This document shows positions 40,680 through 53,560 of a stretch of 64,000 nt of DNA, one piece after another (position 1 is the first letter of the stretch; each line of letters opens with the position of its first letter). The position numbers and the translations under genes were made by a program. The stretch is from positions 806,001 to 870,000 of the forward strand of contig JAPYXD010000734.1 in the NCBI GenBank assembly GCA_030998225.1, read 5' to 3'. This DNA comes from Diplolepis rosae (Eukaryota; Arthropoda; Insecta; Hymenoptera; Diplolepididae). Under the pieces are notes generated by a model. It did no database searches, was not told where the DNA came from, and was given only the letters and a program-made list of their open reading frames with translations.

Positions 40680-41981
40680 ACGTATATAATAACGCCTTTA
40701 CTAAAGTAAATCGCCACGCCGCACGCTTAATACATATATACGTAGTTTAACCTCTTCTATACCTAATCGCATACACTAACTATATACAACGCAAGTTACA
40801 TATCGTTCGTTCGAGCTTAGTTTCCTTATATACTAATGTAAGAATGTTTCACCGCCTGCAAGAACATTTTCTCTACTAGAGATCTCAGTAGCCACCTATT
40901 AAGAAAAGAACGTACTAAATTCAAATTCGAAATAAGAATCACAAGAATACAAACTACAAAACGTCAATAAAACGTCGCAACTCCGATCGATCTGCAACAT
41001 TTTGGGGATTCAAAAAACGCCAATCAAAATTTTAGAATTAAAAACTCAAATCTCAACAAAATTAATATCAGTTTGACAATTTGATAGTAAATGCCGAAAT
41101 ACCTTGAAAGGTAAAAATTATTTTTTGTCTACTTTTTAAAATCTGTAATTTCTGGAGAATCACGGTTCTGAAAAGTAAAATATTTTAATAACAAATAAAA
41201 AAACATAAAGATTTTTTAATTAATTAAGATGTGTGACAAAACAAACTGACTTTTGAAAATGTGCCATCAGAAGCAATTCCTTCGGTGAACAAACGTCCAG
41301 AATCCAAATTTTGATAAGTCAGATTCTGCAATAAATTTATGTATACGCAAAAAAGACAAATTAATAATTTCTGGTTTAAATTATATTCCATTCAATTTTG
41401 AATTTGATTCAACAAAATTTTTAAAAATAAAAAAAGTCTGTTTTTGTGAATACCATTTTTTGAAGAACTTATATACACATTTCGAAAGTAAATTATAATT
41501 TGGCGATTATTTGCGTTTGCCTAGATGGATTGGTAATTTTTTCTACGTCGCTTACCTCGTATTATCCAGGAAGCTGTAACTCGTCGTTTATCATTATGCT
41601 GCATAAATTCAAAAACAGTCAGAATTTTCCCAAATAAAAGATGACTTAAGCGTGAAAATTATTGTTTTGAAAACTTCTGCTTTTAAATTAGAACAAATTT
41701 TTCTGCCATATAAATTTTAGACTACTACTATTACAATATATTTCTCTTTTTGTAACTAAACAAGATTGTATTTTGCGAGTTCAACCTAAAAATATTCATT
41801 ATTTTTATTTTACTTATTTACCATTTAAAAACACAAATTTATAAATAAAAACTCATATTCCCATCATAAAAATTTAATATTACTGCTAACAGAAAAATTT
41901 ATCTTTTTGTATTGAATGGAAATCGTATACGGCAATCCTAACTTAAAACTTATCATTATTTTCGTTTCTATCATTTCTAAT
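40680..41981. other. No supported feature inside the TIR element
   Basis: AT-rich interior of the element; no protein family or repeat recognised in 1.3 kb. Confidence 0.4.
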
Positions 41982-41991
41982 AATAAAAAGC

Positions 41992-43821
41992 TACCCGGTC
42001 CTGCATTGGTTTCTTCGGAAACCGATCAGGGGGCCCTAGAACAGGCCACCGGGCGCGTCCTCAGGTTGCGGATAGAGGGGCCCTGTACCGAGGGTTACTG
42101 CTGAATACGGATACAAAACTAAATAAGCAGTCACGGACAATATTCCAGGGATGGTCCCGAAGGAATAACCCCCAAGCCAAGGTGTTAACTACCGTGCCGA
42201 GGGCTGCATGGCACCAGGGAGTGGTGTCTCACACGGTGTCTCTAGGAAACCAGGCCACCTCCTAGAGTATTGAGGCCTTACCCCTGCATGCGGGGCTCTG
42301 CAGGGGCGGACCGAATACTTCCCTAGCTAATCGTGGGAACAATCATGGAGCATTACAATTTAAGTAAAGCGATGTGTGAGGAGATGTTTGGAGGGGAGTT
42401 AGATGTGACGGAGGAGACGCCGGATCCGTTCGAGACGGATAAATCTCAGGTACGGCAGTACCGGAACCGGGCAGTACCGTTGCGGTACGACATCGACGAT
42501 ACCGTCTGCTACCTCGACTCCTTCGAATACCTTATGAGAGGCCTGTTGGTCAAAAAAATAAAGGAGGTGAAGCCACCCAAAAACAAGGGAGTTGTGGATG
42601 AGGGTAGCCAAACCCTCCCACAGCCGGCTGCGAGGTCCACGCCGGACACGCGCAAGCGGCATAGAGAGCCGACAGCGAGTCCGGAGGTTTCAGTGGTAAA
42701 GAAACCGGCGGAGAAAAGGCCTAAAGCCTCCAAAAAAGAAGAGGAGTGGGTCGAGGTCCCCAAGAAGAAGGACCTCCGGAAAAAAAAGGAAAGAAGACTT
42801 TTAAAACGCCGGAGAAACCACGCCGTGCGCGCCGAGAGGCGGTGCTCATCAAACCGGTAGAGGGGATGAGCTACGCCTCAATCCTGCGCGAATTGAAGAA
42901 GAGCGTTAACCCTGCGGAACTGGGCGACACAGTCCAGGGAATCAGGGAGACGCGCTCCAAAGATCTGCTGGTGGAACTGGAATGTTCCACAAAATGCATA
43001 GGGAGGCTAGACACTGCCTTCAAAGAAGCGATTGGAGCCAAGGGGACGGCACGCCATCTCATCCCCAGGATCGAGGTTGAAATCACCGACCTGGAACCAA
43101 CCATTGGAACCGGAGACGTCGAGGAGGCTGTGAGAGGCTTCTTCGAGCAAGAGTCGGAGATAGAGCTCACCGTCTCCCTAACGAAGAGACCCTACAGGGG
43201 AAACAGGAAGGCGTTTGTTCTCTTAGAGGAAGGAAAAGCCTTGAAACTTCTGAAGGCGGCCCACATAAAAATGGCTGGGTATCATGCAGGGTTCGCAGGA
43301 AGAAGGAGATTAACCGGTGCTATCGCTGCCTTGGCTTCGGCCACATAGCAGTGGACTGTCGTGGACCAGACCGAAGTAGGTGCTGCTGGAGATGCGGCGA
43401 GGAGGGTCATACCGCGGGGTCCTGCACAAGGCAACCGCGGTGCTACCTCTGTACGGCAATGGAAGAAAAGCCCCGGAATGATCATATACCGGGGACTATT
43501 CGCTGTACGGACTATGCGGGAGGCAGCCCCCAACAGGAAGCCTTAGGAGGGCCGCCATGGAGAAGAGATCTGGAGGTGCAAGTCCAGGAAATGAGACGAA
43601 GAAGCACGAAGTAGAGGTTAACATCGTCTCAAGATGGCCCCCACCCTGAAGTAATGCCTAACGGCGGTTCCGGGATGGGATTCCACGGCCTAGAGACAGG
43701 GAGGGAGTTTTAGTGGGTAGGGCTGCGCGAGCAGCAGAGTCCCACACACCAGGGGGGCACGGAGTCCCCTTGACGGTGCATAAAGCATTTCTCCCTTCCT
43801 CAAAAAAAAAATAAATAAATA
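41992..43821 (+). mobile_element. R1-type non-LTR element reduced to ORF1
   Basis: GC-rich insertion with a 5' leader, ORF1, a short 3' part and a (TAAA)n tail, flanked by the 10-bp duplication AATAAAAAGC (41982-41991 and 43822-43831). ORF2 (endonuclease, RT) is missing, so this is an internal-deletion derivative moved by a full-length relative. Confidence 0.8.
42345..43614 (+). pseudogene. ORF1 (gag-like) of R1-type element
   Basis: Nucleic-acid-binding particle protein of the element. First frame from the ATG 42345: acidic start, then a Lys/Arg-rich region to about 42860. A frame change near 42770 leads to a segment with EGMSYASILRELKK and the RNA-recognition-like middle (to about 43290), the usual ORF1 centre in the R1/jockey group. 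A second frame change near 43300 gives three Cys-rich knuckles: CYRCLGFGHIAVDC, CWRCGEEGHTAGSC and a CYLC start. At least two frame changes; codons are much GC-richer than the surroundings. Confidence 0.85.
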
Positions 43822-43865
43822 AATAAAAAGCACAATATATATTTAATTATACATTTGAAATACTT

Positions 43866-44226
43866 ACACTCAGAAAAATGATTTGATTGAATCAAAGAAA
43901 ATGATTTGTTTGAACGACTTTCTTTAATTTAAAGAAATGATTTGTTCAAATGAAATAAAATTTGTTTGATTCAAACAAAATATCTTTGAACCAAATAAAT
44001 ATTTGTTTGAATCAAATCAATTTTTCTTCAAAACATAGAAATTAATGCATTGATATGTGGTCAAAGATATAATTTATTTGATCCGAACAAATATTTATTT
44101 AGTCTAAAGATATTTTATTTGAATCAAACAAATTTTTTTTCATTAAAGGAAAACATTTCTTTACATCAATGAAAGTGTTTCAAACAAATAATTTTTTTGA
44201 TTCAATCAAATATTTTTTCTGAGTGT
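43866..44226. mobile_element. ACTCAG palindromic MITE, copy 1
   Basis: Inverted ends ACACTCAGAAAAATGATTTG and ...CAAATATTTTTTCTGAGTGT with a whole body of TTTGATTCAAA-type inverse motifs. About 85-90% like 50604-50987 by eye. Confidence 0.85.
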
Positions 44227-45180
44227 ACGCTCTTTCAGTTTCCAAATGATCTTATGTGAGCACAAAATCAATTATTAATATTAAATAGCTTATATTGAAA
44301 ACATTTTTATAAAACACTCACGTTCTTACAGACGATAGTAATTTATCTTATCATTTTAGCTATTTTTAATGCTTTAAATACTTATTTCCTCTATTATTTT
44401 TGTATAATTAAATAATTTACTTACTAATTAATCCTGCTTACTAATTTTCCTACCGAAAATATTAAAAGTTGCTACTTTGAAAAAGAACAAGTCGAAATAA
44501 AAGTAGTACATCTTGATACTTCAACAATAAATAATCACATAGTTCTCTACTTTCCCTACTTTGCTACCTCAAAATAGTAAAATTTACGGTGATTTTTTAC
44601 ATAGATTACTACAAAAAGTCTCTCCGTGTAACTATCCAATCTTGATGACATTAATTGAAAAGTTGTAGGTAATTGAATTGCCAACAAAATGACCCGTCGT
44701 TCGATCTGATTGAATAATTAGAAGCGGAAAAAATTCGGAAAACCCGGCAAATTTAGCTTTTGTTAAACAAATTAATATCTCGGTTAATTTCTAACTTTTT
44801 AGGTTGAGGTTTGGTGGAAAAGTAGCAGACTTTATGCTCTTCACATTTGTAGAAAAACGGACACTTTAAGATAATAGGTTTCCGCGCTATTGACACTTTA
44901 ATTTATTTAATGCGTTAATTGTAAAATGCCTGCTTGCCGCAGAGGTGGTCCGATTTTTATTTTGAAAACGGCTTTTAAAAATATAAATCAAGCACAAAAG
45001 AACGTCAATCTTGGTTTTCGCTAAAATGTTGCAAAGTTCATTAAAAAAAGGCCCAAACATGACTTCAAACTCCCGAAAGCAGCAAAGTGACAGTGGTGGG
45101 GGGAGAAGGCGAGTAGGCTCACTGAGTCACTTTGCTGCGTTCACGCGTTTGGAGCCATGTATGGGACTTTTTTAAATAAA

Positions 45181-46200
45181 CTCAAATTCTCTACATCAAC
45201 TTCAACTTCTTGCATGACCTAGGGAAAATTTTTCCAAAATCTGAAAAGTATACGACATAGAATCTAAAATCTTATTTTTAATTTAAGGTGACTTCGGCGT
45301 TTTTGAAAAAAATTACAGACTGCTCTGAAACTTAGAGATTACCTTAATAAAATATACTAGATTCATTTGGAAAAAAGAAATACCGTGGTTGACGATGTCA
45401 TTGCCTGAAAAATCGCTACCGAAAAAATGTCAGTTTAACACGAAGTCTTATGGGAATCCTTATAAAAATCGGTGAAACTCCAGAACAAAATCACAAGTCC
45501 CCATAAATCAAATATATACTAGTACTTTCGATTTCGAAGAATCTATTAGTATTATAAAAACATGGGTTGACGACTTCAATCAAGAGAAAATTGCGAGAAT
45601 AGTACAGAATATAAAAATCGCCTCGAGCTGAAACTAATAAATTTTTACTATCGCTTTTTCCTGGGGACATTTCCGCGATTTCTTACCCTTCTACTCGGAT
45701 AATATTTGTGATTATTAAAAATTATTTAAATCCAATATTATCCCCATATTAACAAATATAACAATGATATGTAAACATTATTTATTTCTTAAAATTCTTA
45801 TAAACTAGAACATCAATAAAAATTTTAATAGTCATTGTAAATATCAACTAAGAATGAAAGGAAAGGAAATAAAGAAAACACGTTCTTGGATCAAGGAATA
45901 TATAAGACAGCTCCACTTAAGCGCCACCTTTGTGCGTGGCCTATTCGGTCCTGCCTCAACGAAGGAGGCGAGCAACACACCGGCCGAGAACCGTGATTGT
46001 CGATTAAAATTCAACTCAGATCCGATTGAACATTTTTAATCGTATCTCGGGAACCCATTAATATTTTTGAAGTTTTCTGGGCTTAAATTAAAGATAAGAT
46101 TTTAGACTCTATGTCGTTTAATTTTCAGATTTTGGAAAAATTTTCCCTAGGTCATGCAAAAAGTTGAAGTTGAGGTAGAGAATTTGAGAAAATCTTGAAT
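45181..46200. repeat. ~1-kb element with 110-bp inverted ends
   Basis: CTCAAATTCTCTACATCAAC...TTCCAAAATCTGAAAA at 45181-45290 is the inverse of 46075-46200. The middle has no recognised gene. Confidence 0.65.
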
Positions 46201-47080
46201 TTTTTTTTTAACTCCTCACGTGTTGCATTATTTTCAGAAGGTCAAAAAAATATTTTTTGAGCATCGCTAGACGTGGAATTTCATAAGCTTTCCAACTGTT
46301 TTAAAAAAAATGCCCTATCTCTTTTTTTCACCGAGATATCATGATTGAAAGTCAGCAGTGATTTTTAATAGCGCTCACAAGCACCGTGCGCACAATTTCC
46401 GACGGTAGTGTATTACTACTTGTAGTATAATTATAAAAAGCCAGTTTTTTATTAAATCACCAAAATAGTAGAGCTTTCCCTTCATTCTAGTCTACGCTTT
46501 AATCGAGAGTTGAGTAAATCGTAAACCGCAAGATTTATTCCACCAGCTATATCCATTTACGCAGGATCGAATGAAAGTATTCTGCACCTTGGGCACATAT
46601 AAAAAATGGTTAATTTAAAAAAGGTGTTGAATTTTCAGCGAACTGATGTTCCAAGCTATAGCATACAAAATACAATTACAGTTTATTTGAGTACTCTCTA
46701 AATCCAAAATAGTGGATTCCACTTATAAACCAGTGATTTTAAAAATTCATCGTACTGCAGTCGTGTTTGATCGTGTTTTGTCTGTTCGCCACGAAGCTTT
46801 CGTACATACATACTAGTTTATATAACTTAAGTTTTTTAAATTAAATTGGTACTTTTTGATAATAATGCAATTTTTTAATGTACATTTCAAACTTTAGTTT
46901 CATTAAACTTCATACGTAGATATAATAAAAATGTATACTAAATATTGATGATTTTCAAATTAATTGGTTGAGTTTGAATTATTAATTATATTATATATAT
47001 CAACAATCATAATTATAATAATTAATTAATTATTTATATTAATTTAAAAAAATATTAATTAATATTAATTTTTAAAAAAA
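46201..47080. other. No supported feature
   Basis: AT-rich sequence with no gene, repeat or element border recognised. Confidence 0.5.
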
Positions 47081-48495
47081 TGGGTTGCTGAGTGAATGGG
47101 CTGCGGCCGGCGCCTGGTGGATATTCCCGATAGACTAGCCAAGGGAGGAGTAGTAGCCTCCCGACCAGGGTAGGACGCGATGTCAGTACCTTACCTCTGT
47201 GAAAGTAATATGGGTAAATGTAAGTCACTCCGATGTTCGGCCGCGAAGGGCAAAGATCCCTTGAAACCACATGTTAAACTGGGAAAACCGCTCACGTTTC
47301 TACTGTCTGGAGCCAATTTTGGGGTTGAAATCATGGACGCTGGGGCGCAGGAATGAAGGATTACCTGGTCAGTATTTCCTTATATCCGACGCTGCGTAGG
47401 ATTAATCGCACACCGCTTAGCCTGAAGTGCATGTTAGGTGTCGGGGCGGACCCGGCACCGCTCGGTCGATAGGGGCGACGTTAAACCTTTAGCATCATTA
47501 TGACGCGGGGCTATCCCGTAACCTTTTTACTAGCTTCATTTAATGAGCTGATAGGATCAACCATCCGATAGGCCGCCTCTCAGTTTCAGCGCACATAACT
47601 AGGGATCTATACACGTGGGCATAGTAGCCCTACTGCGGTAGGGCTTCCATGATGGGCGAACCGTCTTATGACACGACGGCATTATTATGAATCGTTTAAT
47701 GAACAAAGTATTTGAAGAGGTGAAGTCGCCATATACGCCCTCACGCACTCCTCCAGGGGCTGAGGGATGGAAAGACGTCGTTCAGCTTTTGAAGGAGCAA
47801 AGTGCTAAAATGGAGAAGTTGGCCAGGGTTCTCAGTGTCATCCAGCAGGGTATGCTGAGAAATAACCCTCGCGATGTAAAGGATAGTGTAAAGGAGGCCT
47901 CAGAGGTGTTGAGCGGCATGCTCAACACCCATAAATGCCTTCTAGAAAGCGGGGTAGAAATCCAGAAGAATCTCAAGGAAGAGATGACATGTGTCGACGA
48001 GTGCTGTGCTGGTCCTAGCGAGCGTCCCGCCAATTGACTTATTGGCGGAGGAAAGGAAAGAGACCTTTCAGCTCCGTACGGAGCTCACCTGCTTAACCAA
48101 CCAGCAGGAAATTGCTCGCGCGAAGGAGGCCATCCACAAGGATGGCAGGCGCAGACTTGTCGAGAAATGGCAGACGAGATGGCATGGTGACCAATCCGGG
48201 AGATGGACACACCGTCTAATCCCGGACATCGCCACCTGGCTGGATAGAAAGCACGGTCAAGTCGGCTTTTACCTGGCGCAAGCGCTTTCCGGCTGCTTTA
48301 ATACTTACGATGGTCTCTCTCATGCTCCAGTCTGAAGTTTAAAGTCGAAAGGCGGTCCCGCGGGCGGTGTATTGGTTCGAGAGAGGGGTTTTTTTTGGCT
48401 TTAACAGGTATGCCTAGAGACCCGACCTAGGAGAGTCCTTTATAACGTAAATAAAAGATTTTGCCATTTTTCCTCCTCATCAAAAAAAAAAAAAA
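47081..48495 (+). mobile_element. R1-type non-LTR element with ORF1-ORF2 fusion by deletion
   Basis: GC-rich 5' leader (47083-47686), an ORF1 start, then a jump into the C-terminal end of ORF2, a 3' part and a poly-A tail at 48481-48495. The ORF2 end (47985-48335) is nearly identical to 61360-61660 of another copy here. Confidence 0.85.
47687..48335 (+). pseudogene. Fused ORF1 start / ORF2 end
   Basis: 47687-47985: MNRLMNKVFEEVK, a helical coiled-coil-like region rich in Lys/Glu, the N-terminus of an ORF1. At about 47985 the sequence switches, without a gap, to ORF2 C-terminal sequence beginning STSAVLVLASVPPIDLL in another frame and ending at 48335. The frame changes at the join, so ORF1 ends shortly after it (48036). 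The deletion removes about the whole rest of ORF1 and nearly all of ORF2. Confidence 0.8.
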
Positions 48496-48756
48496 GTTTG
48501 AAACTCCTCAAGCGTTGGTGATATACTAATACATTTCATGTCAATCGACTGACGAATGTTGATGCCCTGTCGTCGATAGGTTTTACTCAACTGCTTACTA
48601 TTTGCTATGTAACGCTTATTGTTATTCACTTTGGGTGAATTAGGTATTCATCAAATTCATTTTATCCGACTAGGATTTATTAAATACTCAAATGTCCTCA
48701 TGTCCCAAGTTCAATCGACTGAGTTGAGTAAAATTACCTCAACTTTTTTTTCCGTG
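48496..48756. other. Gap before mariner
   Basis: Contains CAATCGACTGA twice (about 48542 and 48712) and ends TTTTTTTTCCGTG, the same end as several TIR elements in the window, so it may be part of a small MITE. Confidence 0.4.
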
Positions 48757-48758
48757 TA

Positions 48759-50011
48759 GGTGTACAAGTTTGCTTCTGCCACTTTTTAATAGATGGCTGT
48801 AGCCGTGCAGCGGTATGTGCTGGTGGAAATAGGCAGATTGAAAATGTCACACAGTAAGCTTGGACATCTGTCAACATAACGACAGCACCACATTAGTGAA
48901 TCTGTGTTTGCATCATAAATTTATTCTCGATCAAAGATGTCAGTTTTCGAGCCAAATTCTCTTCATGAGCGGGAAATTTTCATTTTCTGTTTTCATTTGC
49001 GAAGAAAACTGCGGCTCAGGCTCACCGAATGCTCTCAAGTACTTACGGTGAGGCTTCTTTTAGTGAATGAATGTTTCGTGAGTGGTTTCAACACTTCAAG
49101 AGCGGTGATATTGATGTTGAGGACCAGCGTGGCGGTAGAAAAGAGAAAATTTTCCAAAATTCCGAATTGGAGGCATTAATTGCTGAAGATTCGTGCCAAA
49201 TGCAAGAAGAATTGACAGAATCATTTGGAGTGACTCAACAAGCCATTTTGATACGCCTCAAAGTCATGGGAATGATTCAGAAGCAAGGAAATTGGATTCC
49301 GTACGAGTTTAAGCCAAGAGATGTTGAACGGCGTTTCTTTGCTTGTGAAGAGCTGCTTCAAAAACAGAATCGGAAGAAGTTTTTACATCGCATTGTGACT
49401 GGCGACGGAAAATGAGTTCACTACGATAACCTCAAGCGTAGAAAATCATGGCGAATGCCCGAATATGCCTCCACGTCGACGGCCAGATCGAATATTCGCG
49501 GTGCCAAGGTTATGCTCTGCATTTGGTGGGACCAGCTCGATGTGGTGTATTATGAACTGTTGAAATCAAGTGAAACCATCACAGGGGATCGGTATCGAAC
49601 GCAATTGATGTGTTTGAGCCGAACATTGAAGGAGAAACGGCCACAGTACCAAGGGAGACAGCATGACAATGCTGGGCCACGTATCGCAAGACCGGTCAAG
49701 ACATGCTTGGAAACGCTGAAATGAGGGGTCTTACCCCATGCACTCCTTCCGACTACCATTTGTTTCGATCGATGGCACACGGCCTGGCTCATCAGCATTT
49801 CCGCTCTTATGAAGAAGTCAAAAATGGATCGATTCGTGGTGTTCCTCAAAAGGCGTATTATTTTTTCGAGATAGTATCCGACAATTGCCAGAACGATGGG
49901 AAAAAGTATTGGCTAGCGACGGAAAGTACTTTGAACCATAAATAGGTAATCACATTTTAAGAATAAAGCTTTAAATGTTGGGAAAAAACGGCAGAAGCAA
50001 AGTTGTACACC
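48759..50011 (+). mobile_element. mariner transposon (degenerate)
   Basis: 1253 bp, normal mariner length, with inverted ends GGTGTACAAGTTTGCTTCTG and its inverse, flanked by TA (48757-48758 and 50012-50013). Confidence 0.95.
48937..49943 (+). pseudogene. mariner transposase
   Basis: DD34D transposase. Helix-turn-helix region around FREWFQHFKSGD (49071 on), RIVTGDGK with the first catalytic Asp (about 49400) directly followed by a stop (TGG to TGA, 49412), VMLCIWWDQL, then HDNAGPR with the second Asp (about 49665) and APSDYHLF-type sequence (written PSDYHLFRSM, about 49745) with the third Asp. Frame changes near 49060, 49725 and 49830. The catalytic triad residues survive but the gene is broken in several places. 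Confidence 0.9.
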
Positions 50012-50013
50012 TA

Positions 50014-50603
50014 ATATTTTTAATAAAATTCAATGAACAATATTGTATAAAATGTTCTTAAGAATAAAATGAGCTATTGTTCATTGAAATTGGATAGAAA
50101 TAACAGATGTTTAGTAAGATTCAAGAAAAAAAGACAAAGTATTGAATAACTATTATTGTAAATATAATTTTTTTAGGAAAAAAGTTCTCTACAACATGAC
50201 CGTTTCATATTTTTGAAATTGAATGAATTATTATCAAATACAGCAATTTGTTTATACAAATTTTGTTTTGAAAAATTGATTTTTTATGATTTCAGCCATT
50301 AAAGAATTCATTTTCTAAAATTGGAAATGGTCAAGTTGTAGAGAATCTTTTTCCTAAGAAAATGAACCATGATTTATTAGAATCGCATCATGTTTAAAAA
50401 TTTGGCTCAAAGCGATAAGAAAATAAGTTTGGGCAAAAATAAAATTTATTAATAAAATTTTTTTTCTGTGTTTCAAATTTTTTTCATGAAAAATAGTCTT
50501 CCCTCCAATAATAATATTGCTATTCTTGAAAGCAAAGGTTACAAGTATATCCTGGAATTTCTCTCTGTGTAGAAAAAATTTGCCCACTTCGCGGGCACAT
50601 TCT
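50014..50603. other. No supported feature
   Basis: AT-rich, no gene or clear repeat. Confidence 0.5.
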
Positions 50604-50987
50604 CACGCTCAGAAAAAAGATTTGATTGAATCAAAGAAAATGATTTTTTTGAACGACTATCTTTGATTTAAAGAAATGATTTGATTAAATGAAATAAAAT
50701 TTGTTTGATTCAAACAAAATATCTTTGAACCAAATGAATATTTGTTTGAATCAAATTAATTTTTCTTCAAAACAAAGAAATTAATTCATTGATATATGGT
50801 CAAAGATATCATTTGTTTGATTTAAGGCAGAAATTTATTTGATTCGAACAAATATTTATTTGGTCCAAAGATATTTTTTTTGAATCAAACAAATTTTTTT
50901 TCATTAAAAAAAAATATTTCTTTACTTTAAAGAAAGTGTTTCAAACAAATAATTTTTTTGATTCAATCAAATATTTTTTCTGAGTGG
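50604..50987. mobile_element. ACTCAG palindromic MITE, copy 2
   Basis: Inverted ends GCTCAGAAAAAAGATTTGAT and ...TCAAATATTTTTTCTGAGTG; same family as 43866-44226. Confidence 0.85.
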
Positions 50988-51087
50988 ATCGCGCGCTTCT
51001 ACGCTACGCTTAGCGCTCGGTCTTATCCTCTTCGCATACATTTAAGTTTATTTCTTATAATTTGATACTGAAGCTCGAATCAATTTT

Positions 51088-52466
51088 ACACTGAGAAAAA
51101 AGAATATTTGAATCAAAGAATATTTCTTTGATTCAAATAAATGGTTGAGCTGGATGGTGACGAATAAATATTTTTTTAGATCAAATAAATATTTTTATTG
51201 TCTTTAAAAAATGAATAATTAAAGCAAAAAAATGTTTTTCTAGTACTATTAAATATTCATTAGATTGAATAAATATATTATTAACATTGTGTAGCAATTA
51301 TTTGATAAGAGAAGTAAATTCTTTGATGTAAAATGATGTGATGCATTTTCAAAGAAACAATGGATTAATTCAAAAAAATTTGCATTGGTTCAAGTAAATT
51401 TGTTTCCCATTCCAATATATGATTCCTTGTTTGTAATGAGCGTATTGTAAATTGAGAGAAATATTTCTTTGAAATGAGGAGATAATTTTTGGTAGAATTA
51501 AATAATTATTTGCTCCGAAGATGTGAATTACTGTTTAAAATGAGTATAATAAAAATTTATTTATTTATTATTATTATAATTTATTTATTTATTATACTCA
51601 ATATAAAATTGAGTATAATAATGGATGCAAAGAACGATAATATTGCCTATGGTAAGTTAGAGATTTGTGCCAAAAAGATGTTATTGATATGAATAAACGT
51701 GTTTTGAAATTTAAGAAATATTTCTTGAATTTAAAGTAATATAAACTTCATGAATTGTAAGGAGTTAAGTAAAACGTTGTGATGGTTCTTTTAAATAACA
51801 AAAAAATTTATACCTCGAACCTGCCATTAGTCATCCGATACATACATATGGGTCATTCCATATTAGATTGACAGTCGATGTCGCAGATTTGAACGAGATC
51901 ATTTTTTTTCGGTTCTTTATCAACAATAAAAACATTTCTTCCAACTAATAAAGAAATAAATATTTATATAAACACAATATTTTATTTATATAAAGAAACG
52001 TTACATTGATATACATGTGTCAACTCTTTGAATCGAATAAATATCTTCCTAAATTGATTAATGAATGCCTTAATTAAATTAATATTTCCTTGATTTAACT
52101 AAACCTAAAGTTTGATTCATCCATGGAAAAATTATTTGATTCAAATGCGTATTGTTGAATTAAAAAAATGGGACTTCTTGAATCAAATAAATATTTCTTT
52201 GAGTGCGAAAACAAGATTCAAATAAACTAGGTACTTCGTTTCAAAGACATGGATTCGGTTGAGTTAATTCGTTTACATTCACAAGCAAAGAAATATTTCT
52301 TTGTATTGAAGAAATGCCTATCAAATAAATTATTTCTTTGAATAAAAGTACGTGTTTCATGCTTCTAAACAATAATTAATTGAATTGGGCAACGAATTGT
52401 TTGATACAAAGAAATGGAATCAATTAAATACATTTCTTTGGATCTAAGAGTCTTTTTTCTCAGTGT
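51088..52466. mobile_element. 1.4-kb TIR element related to the CACTGAG MITEs
   Basis: Ends ACACTGAGAAAAAAGA and TCTTTTTTCTCAGTGT, flanked by TA. Interior is rich in ATTTCTTTGAATCAAA motifs in both directions. No transposase. Possibly a longer relative of the short MITEs. Confidence 0.6.
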
Positions 52467-52549
52467 ATAATATTACAGATGATGTGTATTACACATTTTC
52501 TCAAAGTCACTAAATTTGTTTTTGAGTTTAAGTGAAACAGGATATTCAA

Positions 52550-53560
52550 TTCACTTAAGGCTCTATCGGCCTTAAGGAACATATTCTCATCATGATACTC
52601 GCGCTTCGCGCTCGATTTTCTGTATACATTTCTGTAACTTTTTAATAAACATATCACATATTTAGTCTACAAAATGGAAATTTTTCAATAGTGTTTCTTA
52701 TAATCAAAACATAAAATATACATTCTGTCGAGAAGTGTCTTGATGAGAATTTGTAGACCTCATTTAGGCAAATAATTTTCCATATAAACGTTTTTTTTGT
52801 ATCTCACATATTTTGTCTATAAAATGGAATTTTTGAATTTTAATCGTATTTTTGGAATTGAAACGAAAAATATGTTTTATCCGAAACTGTGTAAGATAAA
52901 AATTGTAGATCTTTTTAAAACGAACAACTTTGCATCCTTACGTTTTTTCGTATTTCACATATTATTGTTAAAAAAACTGAATTTTGGATTTTCAATAGTA
53001 TTTTTTAAATTAAAAAGAAAAATATACATCTCATGAAAAAATGTTGCCAATTCAAATATGTAGATCTTCATGTAGAAAATAATTTTGTATGATAACTTTT
53101 TTTCATATCTCGTATAATTGAACTGGAAAATGGAGTTTTGATATTGACTTTTTTCAAGTTTTAAGATGCTGTAACATTTATAATTTTGATTTAATCGAAA
53201 AATGTTATTGGGATAATTAGTGGAGATTTATGAGCACTTTCAAAAACCAGTATTGAAATATTTGATTTTTTCAAAAACACAAAAAATGGTCTAGTCTATT
53301 CAATCTAATAATTTTATCAAGAGTTATTGAGTGTACAACCTTACTGCAGACAGACAGACAGACAGACACTTCCGTAAAAACCACTTTTCCTGACTCAGGG
53401 GGTCTCAAAACGTAAAGATTTGATGAAAATTTCGAAAGTTATTTTTCACTTAAAACTAATACCTTCTCATCCATGATGAAAATGTAAAAAAACATTGCAA
53501 AAAATGAAAGGAAGCAGTAGAGAGTATTGAGGATATTCAAATATTAAGGAATTTGAAAAT
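52550..53560. repeat. Dispersed repeat with CTCGCGCTTCGCGCTCGAT
   Basis: 52560-52640 matches 62222-62310 (TTAAGGAACA, ACTCGCG-TTCGCGCTCGAT, TTTCTGTATACATTTC), and the following AT-rich part matches 62400-62640 in patches. The GCGCTTCGCGC core is a small palindrome. No coding capacity. Confidence 0.65.
53346..53368. repeat. (CAGA)n microsatellite
   Basis: Five to six CAGA units. Confidence 0.9.

Larger units (their letters stand above)
40304..44628. mobile_element. TA-flanked TIR element carrying nested insertions
   Basis: ~85-bp inverted ends CACTGAGAGACTTTTTGTAG and the inverse ...CTACAAAAAGTCTCTCCGTG, flanked by TA at 40302-40303 and 44629-44630; the intact copy at about 56005 shows the empty site. 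Inside are an R1-type element and a second MITE, so its own length is about 2.1 kb. No transposase seen: a Tc1/mariner-type non-autonomous element. Confidence 0.8.
40101..45180. mobile_element. Half of a 1.35-kb palindromic element, split by insertion
   Basis: 40101-40303 and 44631-45180 together match the left half and centre of the palindrome 55803-57149 (AGTCCAAGCAACAGGG, GACTGCGCCATCAGAAG, then CTTTGCTGC around the centre). The interruption is exactly a TA-flanked element, 40304-44628. Confidence 0.75.

Noticed and set aside
42399..43533. Minus-strand frames opposite ORF1
   Set aside because: Shadows of the GC-rich ORF1 coding sequence.
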